Assembly: GCA_003133745.1 (NCBI GenBank)
Contig: PKZD01000034.1
Location: 1,886 to 56,589 of the forward strand
Length of the DNA: 54,704 bases
From: Candidatus Tyrphobacter aquilonaris
GTDB lineage: Bacteria > Vulcanimicrobiota > Vulcanimicrobiia > Vulcanimicrobiales > Vulcanimicrobiaceae
Direction of reading: 5' to 3'
Numbering within the stretch: the first letter of the stretch is position 1; every line of letters begins with the position of its first letter. Below, in pieces: positions 44,069-52,269 of the stretch. The notes below the pieces were generated by a model. That model was given only the letters and a program-made list of their open reading frames with translations, ran no database searches and had not been told where the DNA came from. Position numbers and translations under genes: made by a program.

Positions 44069-45259
44069 GTGAGCGAGGCCCTCTTGCCGACCTATAATCG
44101 GGCGCCCGTGACGATCGTCTCCGGGCACGGTTGCGAACTCGTCGATTCCGAGGGAAGGCACTACCTCGATTTCATCGCGGGCATCGCCGTCTGTGCGCTC
44201 GGCCACACGCATCCGGCGATCACCGAGGCAATCGAAGCCCAAGCGCGGCGTTTGCTGCACGCAAGCAATCTCTACTCGCACGAGCCCTCGGGAACGCTCG
44301 CGCGGGAGCTCGCGCGGCGCTCGGGGATGGCGCGCGTCTTCTTTTGCAACTCCGGAACGGAGGCAAACGAAGCGGCGATCAAGCTCGCGCGCAAGGCCGC
44401 CTTCCGGCGCAATGAGGCCCGGCGCACGACGATCCTCGCGTGCACGGGCTCCTTTCACGGCCGCACGCTCGGCGCGCTCGCGGCGACGGAGAATCCGAAG
44501 TACCGCGAGGGATTCGGGCCGCTGCCGAACGGTTTTGCGTTCACCGCCTTCAACGATGTGAGCGAACTGGAGCGAAACCTCGACGACCGAGTTGCGGCGT
44601 TCATCGTCGAGCCGGTGCAGGGTGAGAGCGGCATCCATCCTGCCGACGTCGAGTTCTTACGCGCGGCGCGGCGCCTCTGCGACGAGCGCGGAGCGCTGCT
44701 GATCTTCGACGAGATTCAGTGCGGCATGGGCCGAAGCGGCCCGCTCTTCGCATTCCAGCATTTTGGAGTGCGCCCCGATGTCGTCACGATCGCGAAAGCG
44801 CTTGCAAACGGATTGCCGATCGGCGCGATGCTCGTGAGCGAGCACGTTGCGCAGACCTTCGAGCCAGGCGATCACGGCTCGACGTTCGGCGGATCGCCGG
44901 TTCCGGCGGCGGCTGCGCTCGCGCACCTGCGCGTGCGCGACGAGTTGGACTTGGAACGCCGCGTCTCCGAGCGTTCGACGCAGCTATTCGACGCGTTGCG
45001 CGAGCTTGCGCGGAGGCACGCGGACGTCTTCGATGCGCCGCGTGGACTCGGGCTGCTCGTCGGCCTGCCCGTCCGCACGCCCTTCGAGGCGAAGACGATT
45101 CAGGCGGCGGCGCGCGAGCGCGGCCTGCTCGTCGGCACCGCCGGCGGTAATACCATCCGTCTTGCGCCGCCGCTCATCGTCGACGGCGAGCAGATTCAAC
45201 GCGCCGTGACACTGCTCGACGACTGCATCGTTACGTTGAAGAGCGAACCGCCCGGCTGA
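44069..45259 (+). CDS. argD: acetylornithine aminotransferase
   Basis: ArgD is a PLP enzyme that makes N-acetylornithine from the semialdehyde and glutamate. The 396-residue product has GIAVCALGHTHPAI, FCNSGTEANEAAIKLARK, GSFHGRT, FDEIQCGMGRSG and the PLP lysine K243 in TIAKALANGLPIGA. The start is GTG 44069, six bases after argJ. It is the last gene of the arg operon. Its 3' end overlaps the convergent regulator gene by 29 bases. Confidence 0.94.
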   Translation: MSEALLPTYNRAPVTIVSGHGCELVDSEGRHYLDFIAGIAVCALGHTHPAITEAIEAQARRLLHASNLYSHEPSGTLARELARRSGMARVFFCNSGTEANEAAIKLARKAAFRRNEARRTTILACTGSFHGRTLGALAATENPKYREGFGPLPNGFAFTAFNDVSELERNLDDRVAAFIVEPVQGESGIHPADVEFLRAARRLCDERGALLIFDEIQCGMGRSGPLFAFQHFGVRPDVVTIAKALANGLPIGAMLVSEHVAQTFEPGDHGSTFGGSPVPAAAALAHLRVRDELDLERRVSERSTQLFDALRELARRHADVFDAPRGLGLLVGLPVRTPFEAKTIQAAARERGLLVGTAGGNTIRLAPPLIVDGEQIQRAVTLLDDCIVTLKSEPPG

Positions 45260-46598
45260 AGAAGTAGGGGCGCAACGCTGAAAAACGCGAGTCGTACGCG
45301 ATGCGCGCGCGTAAAGACGCCGTGGGCATCCGGCGCAGCACGGCGAGCGCCATGCTCCGGCTGCCGTTGGCATCGAGCGCGACGGCGAGGTTCTCGGGGT
45401 TGACGTCGTTTGGGCGGTTCAGTGCGACGGCGAGCGCGCGGCGCGCTTGCACGTCATGATGCGTGCGCGCGTAGACGTACGAGAGAAGCGCAGAGCCCTC
45501 GGCGCGTTGCTCGCTCGTCGCGGTCATGCGTCGGAACGCGGCGATCGCGCGGTCGTCGTTCCCTCGCGCTTCGTAGGCAAGGCCAAGTGATTCGAAGACG
45601 TCGTTGCGGTCGTGCGAGAGATCGAGCGCCTCACGCGCGTAGGCGATCGCTTCTTGGAAGTGCCCGGTCTGGAGCGCGGCACTGCTCGTCCACGCGAGCG
45701 CGCTGACGCAGAGCGGGTCGATCGTAATCGAATAGCGGAGTTCTCGGTAGCTCGCCCGCGCAAGGCCGGCCTCGAGCAAGGCGCTGCCGTACCACTGATG
45801 CGCGGACGCCGAATGAGAATCGAGCGCAATGGCGCGTCGCAGATCGCGCAGCCCCTGCGCGAACGCAGTCCCATCGGGCATGGAGAGGGTCGTCGTGATC
45901 AGGCCCGTCACCGCGTAGGCGTCGCTATTGCCGGGATCGAGTGCGAGCGCTTGTCGCGCATATGCGCGGGCGCGCGCGTAGTATGTCGCAGGCGCCGCGA
46001 CGCCGTATCCGTAATCCGCCATGGTCGCGTCGGCCGCCGCCATCGCCGCGTAGTTCCGAGCGTCGGTGGGATCGGCGTCGATCGCGAGCGAGAAGTAGCG
46101 CAGGCTCGTCTCGATGCCCACTCTCGTTCGCATATCCCAGTAGTAGTGACCGACGGCGTAGAGTTGCTGCGACGTCATCACCGCGGGCGCGCGCGCGGAA
46201 GAAAACGGCATCATGACGACCGCGGCGAGCGCGAACGCGAGCGCCGCGGTGAGGACGGGTCGCCGGCTGCGATGCGGTTGCGCGACCGGTTGCGTGAAGC
46301 GATAGCCTCGGCGGGGCACGGTTTCAATGGCGCCGGCATTCCACGCGCGCAGCGTCTTTCGGAGCACGTGCACGTTCTGCGAAAGGTTGCCCTCGGTCAC
46401 GTATCCCTCGGGCCAGACCCGATCGAGCAGCTCGCCCTTCGTGCACAGCTCACCACGACGCTCGATGAGGGCGAGGAGCGTCTCGACGACCTTCGGCCCG
46501 AGCGCAAGAGCCTCACCGCTTCGGAGCAGCACGAGGCGCCGTTCGTCCAAGACGAAGGGCCCGAATGTGTAGAGGTTTTCAGATGTTTCTGAGGACAT
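45231..46598 (-). CDS. membrane-bound winged-helix regulator with TPR repeats
   Basis: The 455-residue protein has three parts. An OmpR/PhoB-type winged helix lies at residues about 10-105 (FVLDERRLVLLRSGEALALG, then EGNLSQNVHVLRKTLR, then VPRRGYRF). A single membrane helix follows at about residues 115-135. The outer part has several tetratricopeptide-like repeats (YARQALALDPGNSDAYAVTG, AYAREALDLSHDRNDVFESLG). This resembles CadC/ToxR-type one-component regulators. It ends inside the argD 3' end and starts two bases from a divergent envelope-protein gene, its likely target. Confidence 0.88.
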   Translation of the reverse strand: MSSETSENLYTFGPFVLDERRLVLLRSGEALALGPKVVETLLALIERRGELCTKGELLDRVWPEGYVTEGNLSQNVHVLRKTLRAWNAGAIETVPRRGYRFTQPVAQPHRSRRPVLTAALAFALAAVVMMPFSSARAPAVMTSQQLYAVGHYYWDMRTRVGIETSLRYFSLAIDADPTDARNYAAMAAADATMADYGYGVAAPATYYARARAYARQALALDPGNSDAYAVTGLITTTLSMPDGTAFAQGLRDLRRAIALDSHSASAHQWYGSALLEAGLARASYRELRYSITIDPLCVSALAWTSSAALQTGHFQEAIAYAREALDLSHDRNDVFESLGLAYEARGNDDRAIAAFRRMTATSEQRAEGSALLSYVYARTHHDVQARRALAVALNRPNDVNPENLAVALDANGSRSMALAVLRRMPTASLRARIAYDSRFSALRPYFFSRAVRSST

Positions 46599-46600
46599 TG

Positions 46601-48871
46601 ATGCGACGCTCCATGAGAGTATTTACCGGAATGAGGCGAATGGCCCTCGCGCTCGCCATGCTGACGGCGCTCGTTCCCGGCGGGCGAGTGCGCGCCGCCG
46701 TGCCCCAAACCTTCAACTTCTCCGTCGTGCGGGCGCCTCATCCGCTCGCCCTCGATCCGACGTTGCACGATCCGGCCTGGCAGACGGGGCTCGTGCCCGG
46801 GGGCACCTGGGAAAACCTGACCACGCGATCCCCGGCATTGCAAGGAACGCAGGCATTTCTGCTCTACGACGACCGGTATCTCTACGTCGCTTTTCGCGCG
46901 CAGCAGGCCGGCGTCCCGATTATCGGGACGCAGAGCACGAACGATGCCGGCTTCGGGAGCGACGACTTCGTCGGCATCGGCGTCGATCCGAGCGGCGCCG
47001 GAACGCAGGCGTATTACTTTGAGACGACGCCGCTCGGGACGCGGTATGAATCGGCGAACGAAAACGTGCGCTACCGCCCGACGTGGCAGGCGGCGGCCGT
47101 TCGAACCGCCGACGGGTGGAGCGCCGTGATGATCATCCCGCTCGACATTCTGCGCATCCCGCGCTCGGGATCGCAGAGCTGGCGCTTCCAGTTCGTGCGA
47201 GCCGTCGCGGCGAAGGGCGAGCACTACGTTTGGGCGTTCGACGGCCTTATGGCCGACGCGCCGGCCGGCACGTGGCCGACCTTCGCCGACACGCGTTGGT
47301 GGGCCGCAGGCGGCGGCATCCGCATCGCATCGACCGCGGCGGCGCGTCCGCATCCGGTGGCAAACGTCTACGCGCTCGAGAGCGTCGGGCGCGACCGCGA
47401 TCTCTTCGAACAAGCGAATGGGACGTTCTTGCCCGAATCGGTCCGCCACTTCGGCATCGACGTGAGCGTGCCGCTAACGCCGACGATCAACTTCGTCGGA
47501 ACGCTCGATCCGGATTTTTCGAACGTCGAGATCGATCAGCAAACGATCGCGCCGCAAGAGTTTCGCCGGCAACTCACGGAGTATCGCCCGTTTTTCTCAC
47601 AAGGCGCCGTCTTCTTGAACGCGACGACGGCCGGTCGTACGGCGGCCGGCGCCTTTTCCACGAACTCAAACTACGTCTTCTACTCCCCCGACATCGGACC
47701 GTTCGATCGAGGCGCGAAGGTCGAGGGCACGTTTGGGGATCAAAGCTTCGGCCTCCTGAGCTTTCGGGGTTACGACGAAACGACGGGGAACACGTTCGAT
47801 GATGAAGCCTTCGGCTACGAACACGCGTTGCCGGACCGCTCGTTTCTCTATTGGACCGACGGTGCGCTCGCGCACCACAGCGTCGCGGGGGACGACTCGA
47901 CGATCGAAGGCGGCGTCGAGGCACGCAACCTGCACTCCGGCCTCATCGGCTACGTCGACTATGCGTTCGAGAACGGGAGCTGGGTACCGCAAGGGCACGC
48001 GAACCAGTTGGAATCCTTCGTCGACGTGCACAAGCCGAACTACGAGCTCAACGCGGCCTACCTCGATATTTCGCCCAATTACAATCCCATCGACGGATAC
48101 ACCGCGAACTCCGATATTCGCGGGCCGATGGGGATCATGGATTTCACCGGCGGCTCGTCGCCGGGGATCAAGAATTGGTTTGCATTCATCGAAGGCGATC
48201 GCTTTGAGGACGAGAGCGGCGCCGTGCATCAGGCGGACAGCGGCCTCTTCGTCGACGCGACCTTCACGAATAGGTTCTCGCTCGACGGCGCGGGCCCGTC
48301 GACCGGCGAGTTGCGCTCCTACGCGATCCCGTCTGGGCCCGCGTGCACGGGGCCAAGCATCGGAGTATCATACTTCACGGGCTATCCGTGCTATCGCGAC
48401 GGCGTGACGCAGCCCTTCGATCTCATGAGCGTGCCGGTCGGATACGGCGACGGAACGCCGTCGCCCGTCGATGCCGATTACGCTTGGGGCACGTTCGGAA
48501 GCAACGGCGTGCACTTGTTCTCGCTGACGACGGCGCGCGTGATCGCCCGGAGGATCACGCTCGGGCTCGAGTACGACGGAACCTACGAGCGGGCGCTTTC
48601 GACGGGCGTTCTCGACTCGCAGTGGCTGCGCCGCGTCTCGCTGGGAGTCAACCTCACGAGCGGGAGCACGTTCACGCTCTCGTTACGCTCGATCAACGGA
48701 TACGGCGGATTTGCACCGGCGGTCGGCACCGATTTCGCTGCGGCATTTCAAGAGCGCTTTCGCAACGGCGACGAGCTCTATGTGAACTTCGGGACGCCGG
48801 CGGCGGCGGCGACGTTGGATCGCTTGATCGTGAAGTTCATCTTCCACTCGGGCGGCGACACCGGAACGTAA
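46601..48871 (+). CDS. DUF5916-type outer-membrane protein with CBM9-like domain
   Basis: The 756-residue protein has a signal peptide (MRRMALALAMLTAL, ending near RVRAA). A carbohydrate-binding-family-9-like domain follows (LDPTLHDPAWQTG, then FLLYDDRYLYVAFRAQ). A long strand-rich C-terminal region contains LDPDFSNVEIDQQTIAPQEFRRQLTEYRPFF, typical of DUF5916, and suggests a barrel. The ligand is unknown. I choose ATG 46601 because GAGGAC stands five bases before it. Later in-frame ATGs at 46613 and 46631 are possible. It is divergent from the regulator at 46598. Promoters must lie inside the opposing genes. Confidence 0.72.
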   Translation: MRRSMRVFTGMRRMALALAMLTALVPGGRVRAAVPQTFNFSVVRAPHPLALDPTLHDPAWQTGLVPGGTWENLTTRSPALQGTQAFLLYDDRYLYVAFRAQQAGVPIIGTQSTNDAGFGSDDFVGIGVDPSGAGTQAYYFETTPLGTRYESANENVRYRPTWQAAAVRTADGWSAVMIIPLDILRIPRSGSQSWRFQFVRAVAAKGEHYVWAFDGLMADAPAGTWPTFADTRWWAAGGGIRIASTAAARPHPVANVYALESVGRDRDLFEQANGTFLPESVRHFGIDVSVPLTPTINFVGTLDPDFSNVEIDQQTIAPQEFRRQLTEYRPFFSQGAVFLNATTAGRTAAGAFSTNSNYVFYSPDIGPFDRGAKVEGTFGDQSFGLLSFRGYDETTGNTFDDEAFGYEHALPDRSFLYWTDGALAHHSVAGDDSTIEGGVEARNLHSGLIGYVDYAFENGSWVPQGHANQLESFVDVHKPNYELNAAYLDISPNYNPIDGYTANSDIRGPMGIMDFTGGSSPGIKNWFAFIEGDRFEDESGAVHQADSGLFVDATFTNRFSLDGAGPSTGELRSYAIPSGPACTGPSIGVSYFTGYPCYRDGVTQPFDLMSVPVGYGDGTPSPVDADYAWGTFGSNGVHLFSLTTARVIARRITLGLEYDGTYERALSTGVLDSQWLRRVSLGVNLTSGSTFTLSLRSINGYGGFAPAVGTDFAAAFQERFRNGDELYVNFGTPAAAATLDRLIVKFIFHSGGDTGT

Positions 48872-48874
48872 GCG

Positions 48875-49207
48875 CTAGTTCTTCGCATTCGGAACGAGAG
48901 CGAGGATGATTCCGGCGATTGCGGCGAGCGGCGCCCACCATTGCATCGGAATCCAAAAGAGCGAATGGCGGCGGCGCAGCACGACCCGCTGCCCCGTCTG
49001 CGGATCGACGAGCACGCGATCCTGCGCGGGATCGTTCAAGCGAATGCCGACGATCCAAGTCGCAATCGCCGAGGCGACGAGTCCCACGCCGGCGCCGATC
49101 CCCATGGCGTTCTCTCCGCCGATCGCCTCGCCGGCAACTCCCCCGATGACGCCGAAGATCAGCGCGAAGAGTACGACCAATATCCCCCAACCACTCCAAA
49201 TGATCAT
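48875..49207 (-). CDS. small membrane protein of unknown function
   Basis: The 110-residue product has an N-terminal hydrophobic hairpin rich in glycine (IIWSGWGILVVLFALIFGVIGG, then AGVGLVASAIATWIVGI). A short polar stretch with DPQTGQRVVLRRRHSLFWIP and a last helix (WAPLAAIAGIILALV) follow. This predicts three membrane segments. I do not recognise a family. The ATG at 49207 overlaps the tsaD stop (ATGA), so it is co-translated with tsaD. It ends three bases from the convergent DUF5916 gene. Confidence 0.6.
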   Translation of the reverse strand: MIIWSGWGILVVLFALIFGVIGGVAGEAIGGENAMGIGAGVGLVASAIATWIVGIRLNDPAQDRVLVDPQTGQRVVLRRRHSLFWIPMQWWAPLAAIAGIILALVPNAKN

Positions 49208-50223
49208 GCACGCCCCCTGGACGATAGCGAGAACGATAGGTTTGGATCGGCGCTCAGCGTAAGCGGATCCACGATTGCCGCATCGCGCTGGTAGTAGGCC
49301 GCCGCCGCGATCATTGCCGCGTTGTCCGTGCAGTATTGCGGCGGCGGAATCAACGCCTCGACGCCGTTGCGCGCGCTCCACTCGCGCAGCGCGGCTTGCA
49401 GCGCCGAGTTCGCGGCGACGCCGCCGGAGAGAACGACCGCGGCATAGTCGCGTTGCGCGAACGCCGCGGCGACGCGCGCAATGAGCACGTCGACGACGGC
49501 GGCCTGGAACGAGGCGGCGACGTCTTCTTTCTTGGCGCGCTTTCCGTCTTCGGATTCCAGAAAGTAGCGCACGGAGGTCTTCAGCCCGGAGAAGGAGAGG
49601 TCGAGCGTGCCGCGATCCGGGCGATGACGCGGAAACGCATGCGCGCGCGGGTCACCACGCTGCGCGAGGAGATCGAGCTCCGGGCCGCCTGGATAGGGCA
49701 ACCCGAGAAGGCGAGCGGTCTTGTCGTACGCTTCGCCTGCGGCATCATCTTTGGTTCGACCGAGGATCTCCATGCGCGTCGGTGATTCCACGCGCACGAC
49801 CTGCGAGTGGCCGCCCGAGACGAGCAGCGCGAGAAAGGGATACTGCGGCTCCGCGCGATCGAGGAAGGCGGCGAAGATATGTCCGTGCAGATGGTTGACG
49901 CCGTAGAGCGGCTTTTCGAGTGCAAAGGCAAGCGCTTTCGCGCTCGCGACGCCGACGACGAGGCTGCCGATCAGTCCCGGTCCGCATGTGACCGCGATGC
50001 CGTCAACCTCTTCGAGCGCCAGCTTCGCTCGGGCGAGCGCATCCTCGACGGCGGCGGAGAGCAGCGCGACGTGCTGCCGGCTCGCGATCTCCGGCACGAT
50101 GCCGCCGTACTTGGCATGGAAGGCGTCTTGATCGGTCGAGACCGATGCGAGCACGTGACGGCCGTCGCGAACGAGCGCGGTCGCGGTGTCGTCGCAGGAG
50201 GTTTCGATGCCGAGCAGCAGCAT
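49204..50223 (-). CDS. tsaD: tRNA threonylcarbamoyladenosine synthase subunit TsaD
   Basis: TsaD transfers threonylcarbamoyl to A37 of ANN-decoding tRNAs. The 339-residue ASKHA protein begins MLLLGIETSCDDTATAL. It has the metal-binding histidines in GVNHLHGHIFAAFLD, the segment LLVSGGHSQVV, and a C-terminal VVLSGGVAANSALQ, ending with PPPQYCTDNAAMIA. The ATG at 50223 fits. A longer upstream frame is a shadow. It lies ten bases after the Crp-type gene and overlaps the next gene. Confidence 0.96.
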   Translation of the reverse strand: MLLLGIETSCDDTATALVRDGRHVLASVSTDQDAFHAKYGGIVPEIASRQHVALLSAAVEDALARAKLALEEVDGIAVTCGPGLIGSLVVGVASAKALAFALEKPLYGVNHLHGHIFAAFLDRAEPQYPFLALLVSGGHSQVVRVESPTRMEILGRTKDDAAGEAYDKTARLLGLPYPGGPELDLLAQRGDPRAHAFPRHRPDRGTLDLSFSGLKTSVRYFLESEDGKRAKKEDVAASFQAAVVDVLIARVAAAFAQRDYAAVVLSGGVAANSALQAALREWSARNGVEALIPPPQYCTDNAAMIAAAAYYQRDAAIVDPLTLSADPNLSFSLSSRGRA

Positions 50224-50233
50224 GGGCCGGTCA

Positions 50234-50968
50234 TCACTTCGTCTTGCTGATCGAATATCCCATGATCGTCTTCCACGCGCGTTCCGCGGCTTCGTAGCAC
50301 TCGCACGATGCGCTTTCGAGGCCTTTGCGATCGAGAACGACGATTTGACCGCGCGTGTAGGAGATGAATCCGGATTCCTGTAACGCGGAAGCCGCGAGCG
50401 TGACGCCCGCACGCCGAACCCCGAGCATCTGGCTCAGGAGGTCTTGCGTCAGGAGGACGAGATCCTCGGCAACCCGATCGTGCGCCATGAGGAGCCAGCG
50501 CGCGCAGCGCTGGTCGATCGTGTGGAGACTGTTGCATCCCGCGGATTGCGCGATCGTCACGATGGTCGCTTGCGTGTAGCGCAGGCAGTACGCCGCGAGC
50601 TCCGGAACGCTTTCGAGCGCCGAGCGAAAGTTGTCAATGGGGATGGACTCGGCCGAGTCGGGGACTTGAACGGTGCAGCGGTGAACGGAGCGCGCCTGAT
50701 CGAGCACAATCGCGTAGCCCGACATGCCTTCACGGCCGACGAGTCCGATTTCAGCCGTCTTGCCGTCGGACATATCGGCGACAACCGAGATGATGCTGTC
50801 GATCGGAAAGAAGACCGTATCGATGATTGCGCCGGCTGCATAGACTTGGTGGCCGCGTTCGAGGTGAACGCGCTCGAGCGACGGTCGCAGCGCGGCGAAT
50901 GCGGCGGAGGGCATCGCATCGAGGAAGACGTTGCCCGTCGTGGGACCTGCGAAGGAAAGCTTTGGCAC
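50234..50968 (-). CDS. Crp/Fnr-family transcriptional regulator
   Basis: The 244-residue protein has an N-terminal cyclic-nucleotide-like beta barrel (VYAAGAIIDTVFFPIDSIISVV, GLVGREGMSG). The C-terminal helix-turn-helix spans about residues 175-225 (LLSQMLGVRRAGVTLAASAL, then GFISYTRGQIVVLDRKGLE). It belongs to the group with a degenerate effector pocket, not FNR, because no iron-sulfur cysteine set is seen. The start is GTG 50968. It is separated by 200 bases from a plus-strand gene and lies ahead of tsaD, perhaps in the same transcript. Confidence 0.85.
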   Translation of the reverse strand: MPKLSFAGPTTGNVFLDAMPSAAFAALRPSLERVHLERGHQVYAAGAIIDTVFFPIDSIISVVADMSDGKTAEIGLVGREGMSGYAIVLDQARSVHRCTVQVPDSAESIPIDNFRSALESVPELAAYCLRYTQATIVTIAQSAGCNSLHTIDQRCARWLLMAHDRVAEDLVLLTQDLLSQMLGVRRAGVTLAASALQESGFISYTRGQIVVLDRKGLESASCECYEAAERAWKTIMGYSISKTK

Positions 50969-51168
50969 CGAGCGCCGCCTTGCCGATCATAGAAATCAGC
51001 GGCTTTTGGGCATCTCGGTAAGGGGCGAGCGGTTGGCTCTATGATGAAACCGGGCGGCCGCGCGATGTTAGTGCGCCGAGTACCATACCGTTCTTTCAAG
51101 CGCCGGGAATGCCTGTTTGCCGAGCGACTCGGGTGGAACTTTCGGTGGCCGCTGCGAAACGAGGCTCG

Positions 51169-51816
51169 ATGGAGAATGTGACCGAGATTTTGCGCCTCCC
51201 CTCACCCGCTCCCAAGCCGCAGTCGCTCGCCTTTGACGGGCAACTGTTATGGATGGGCTCGATTGCGACGAATCGACTCTACGCGTTGCGTCCGACGCAG
51301 TGGACCGTCGAAGAGGAAGCCGTGGCTCCGGGCAAGCCTTACGGCATGGCTGTCGTCGGCGACGAACTCCGCGTGATCTGCGGCGAAGGCGCGGAGGACC
51401 ACCGCATGGTGCGCCGCTTCGTGCCCGGCCATGGGTTCAAGACCCAAGGCGCTTTCCAGTGCCCCGACGACACAGGTTCGCAGCTCGGCTACGACGGGGA
51501 TTTGCTCTACGTCAGCCAGTGGTACAACCGGCGCATCGTCGGCGTCGACGAGAAGGGCGATGTCGTGACGGTTATCGCGGTGCCGCACGGGATCTGCGGG
51601 CAAGTGATCGTCGACGGACGCTTCTACTTGCTGACGACCGACGACGAAGAGACGGAAGGTTATTGGCTCACGCGCGTCGACGCACGGAATGGCTCACCGA
51701 AATCCGAAGACATCGCGCGCGTGCCGTTTGCCGCGCGCGGGCTCGCGTTCGACGGCTCGAAGTTCTGGACGAACCACCGCGAGCACGACGAGGTCGTCGC
51801 TTTCGCGAAGCCGTAA
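51169..51816 (+). CDS. beta-propeller-like protein of unknown function
   Basis: The 215-residue protein shows strand-rich repeats of the kind found in small propellers: QSLAFDGQLLWMGSIATNRL, GSQLGYDGDLLYVSQWYNRR, IVDGRFYLLTTDDEE, then GLAFDGSKFWTNHREHDE. Each has an aspartate-glycine turn followed by a hydrophobic strand. It has no signal peptide. The ATG at 51169 follows a GAGG; a longer frame from 51109 lacks a ribosome site. It resembles glutamine-cyclotransferase-like propellers loosely, and I cannot name a function. A hairpin terminator follows. Confidence 0.65.
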   Translation: MENVTEILRLPSPAPKPQSLAFDGQLLWMGSIATNRLYALRPTQWTVEEEAVAPGKPYGMAVVGDELRVICGEGAEDHRMVRRFVPGHGFKTQGAFQCPDDTGSQLGYDGDLLYVSQWYNRRIVGVDEKGDVVTVIAVPHGICGQVIVDGRFYLLTTDDEETEGYWLTRVDARNGSPKSEDIARVPFAARGLAFDGSKFWTNHREHDEVVAFAKP

Positions 51817-51846
51817 GGGCCTCGCCCTGAGGCGAGACCCTTATTG
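51817..51846 (+). terminator. hairpin terminator
   Basis: GGGCCTCGCC and GGCGAGACCC form a ten-base stem with one mismatch around a CTGA loop, followed by TTATTG. It directly follows the stop of the propeller-like gene and lies before the end of a convergent lipoprotein gene, so it could serve both directions. The T-run is weak. Confidence 0.55.
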
Positions 51847-51852
51847 CAGCTT

Positions 51853-52269
51853 CTAGTGGACGGTTCCCGAGGTCGTCGTGATGCCGACGCTGACCGTCGT
51901 CGCGTGGGAGTTGGAATCCGTGACGTTGATCTGACACGAACCGGCGGCGACCGAGGTCACCGTGACCGTGAGGCTCGGGCCGGTTCCGCTTGACGGCGTG
52001 AACGTTGCGACGCCACTGCAGTTCGTGCTTGCGGCGGTGAGTGTTCCGGAATAGCCGGACTCACTTGCGGTGAACTGCTGCTGCGCGCCCGCCGTCGTGT
52101 ACGTCAGGGTCGAGGGTGTCGCCGCAAGCCCGGTCGCGCCGCTCGGCGGGATCGAGATGTAGGTCGGACTGCCCGAGCCGTTGCAGCCGGCGAGGAGCCC
52201 TGCGGCGAGGATCGCCGCGACGGAGAACGCGCTCCGAATGCGCATGGTCGTGCCTTTCATGTTCTTCAT
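51853..52269 (-). CDS. small lipoprotein with one Ig-like domain
   Basis: The 138-residue product has a lipoprotein signal (lipobox LLAGC ending at C29 if translation begins at 52269). A short serine/proline linker and a single strand-rich domain resembling bacterial Ig-like domains follow (LTYTTAGAQQQFTASESGY, SLTVTVTSVAAGSCQINVTD). In-frame ATGs at 52260 and 52245 are alternative starts. The ATG at 52269 overlaps the upstream gene stop by one base (TGATG), so the two lipoproteins are made together. Confidence 0.75.
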   Translation of the reverse strand: MKNMKGTTMRIRSAFSVAAILAAGLLAGCNGSGSPTYISIPPSGATGLAATPSTLTYTTAGAQQQFTASESGYSGTLTAASTNCSGVATFTPSSGTGPSLTVTVTSVAAGSCQINVTDSNSHATTVSVGITTTSGTVH

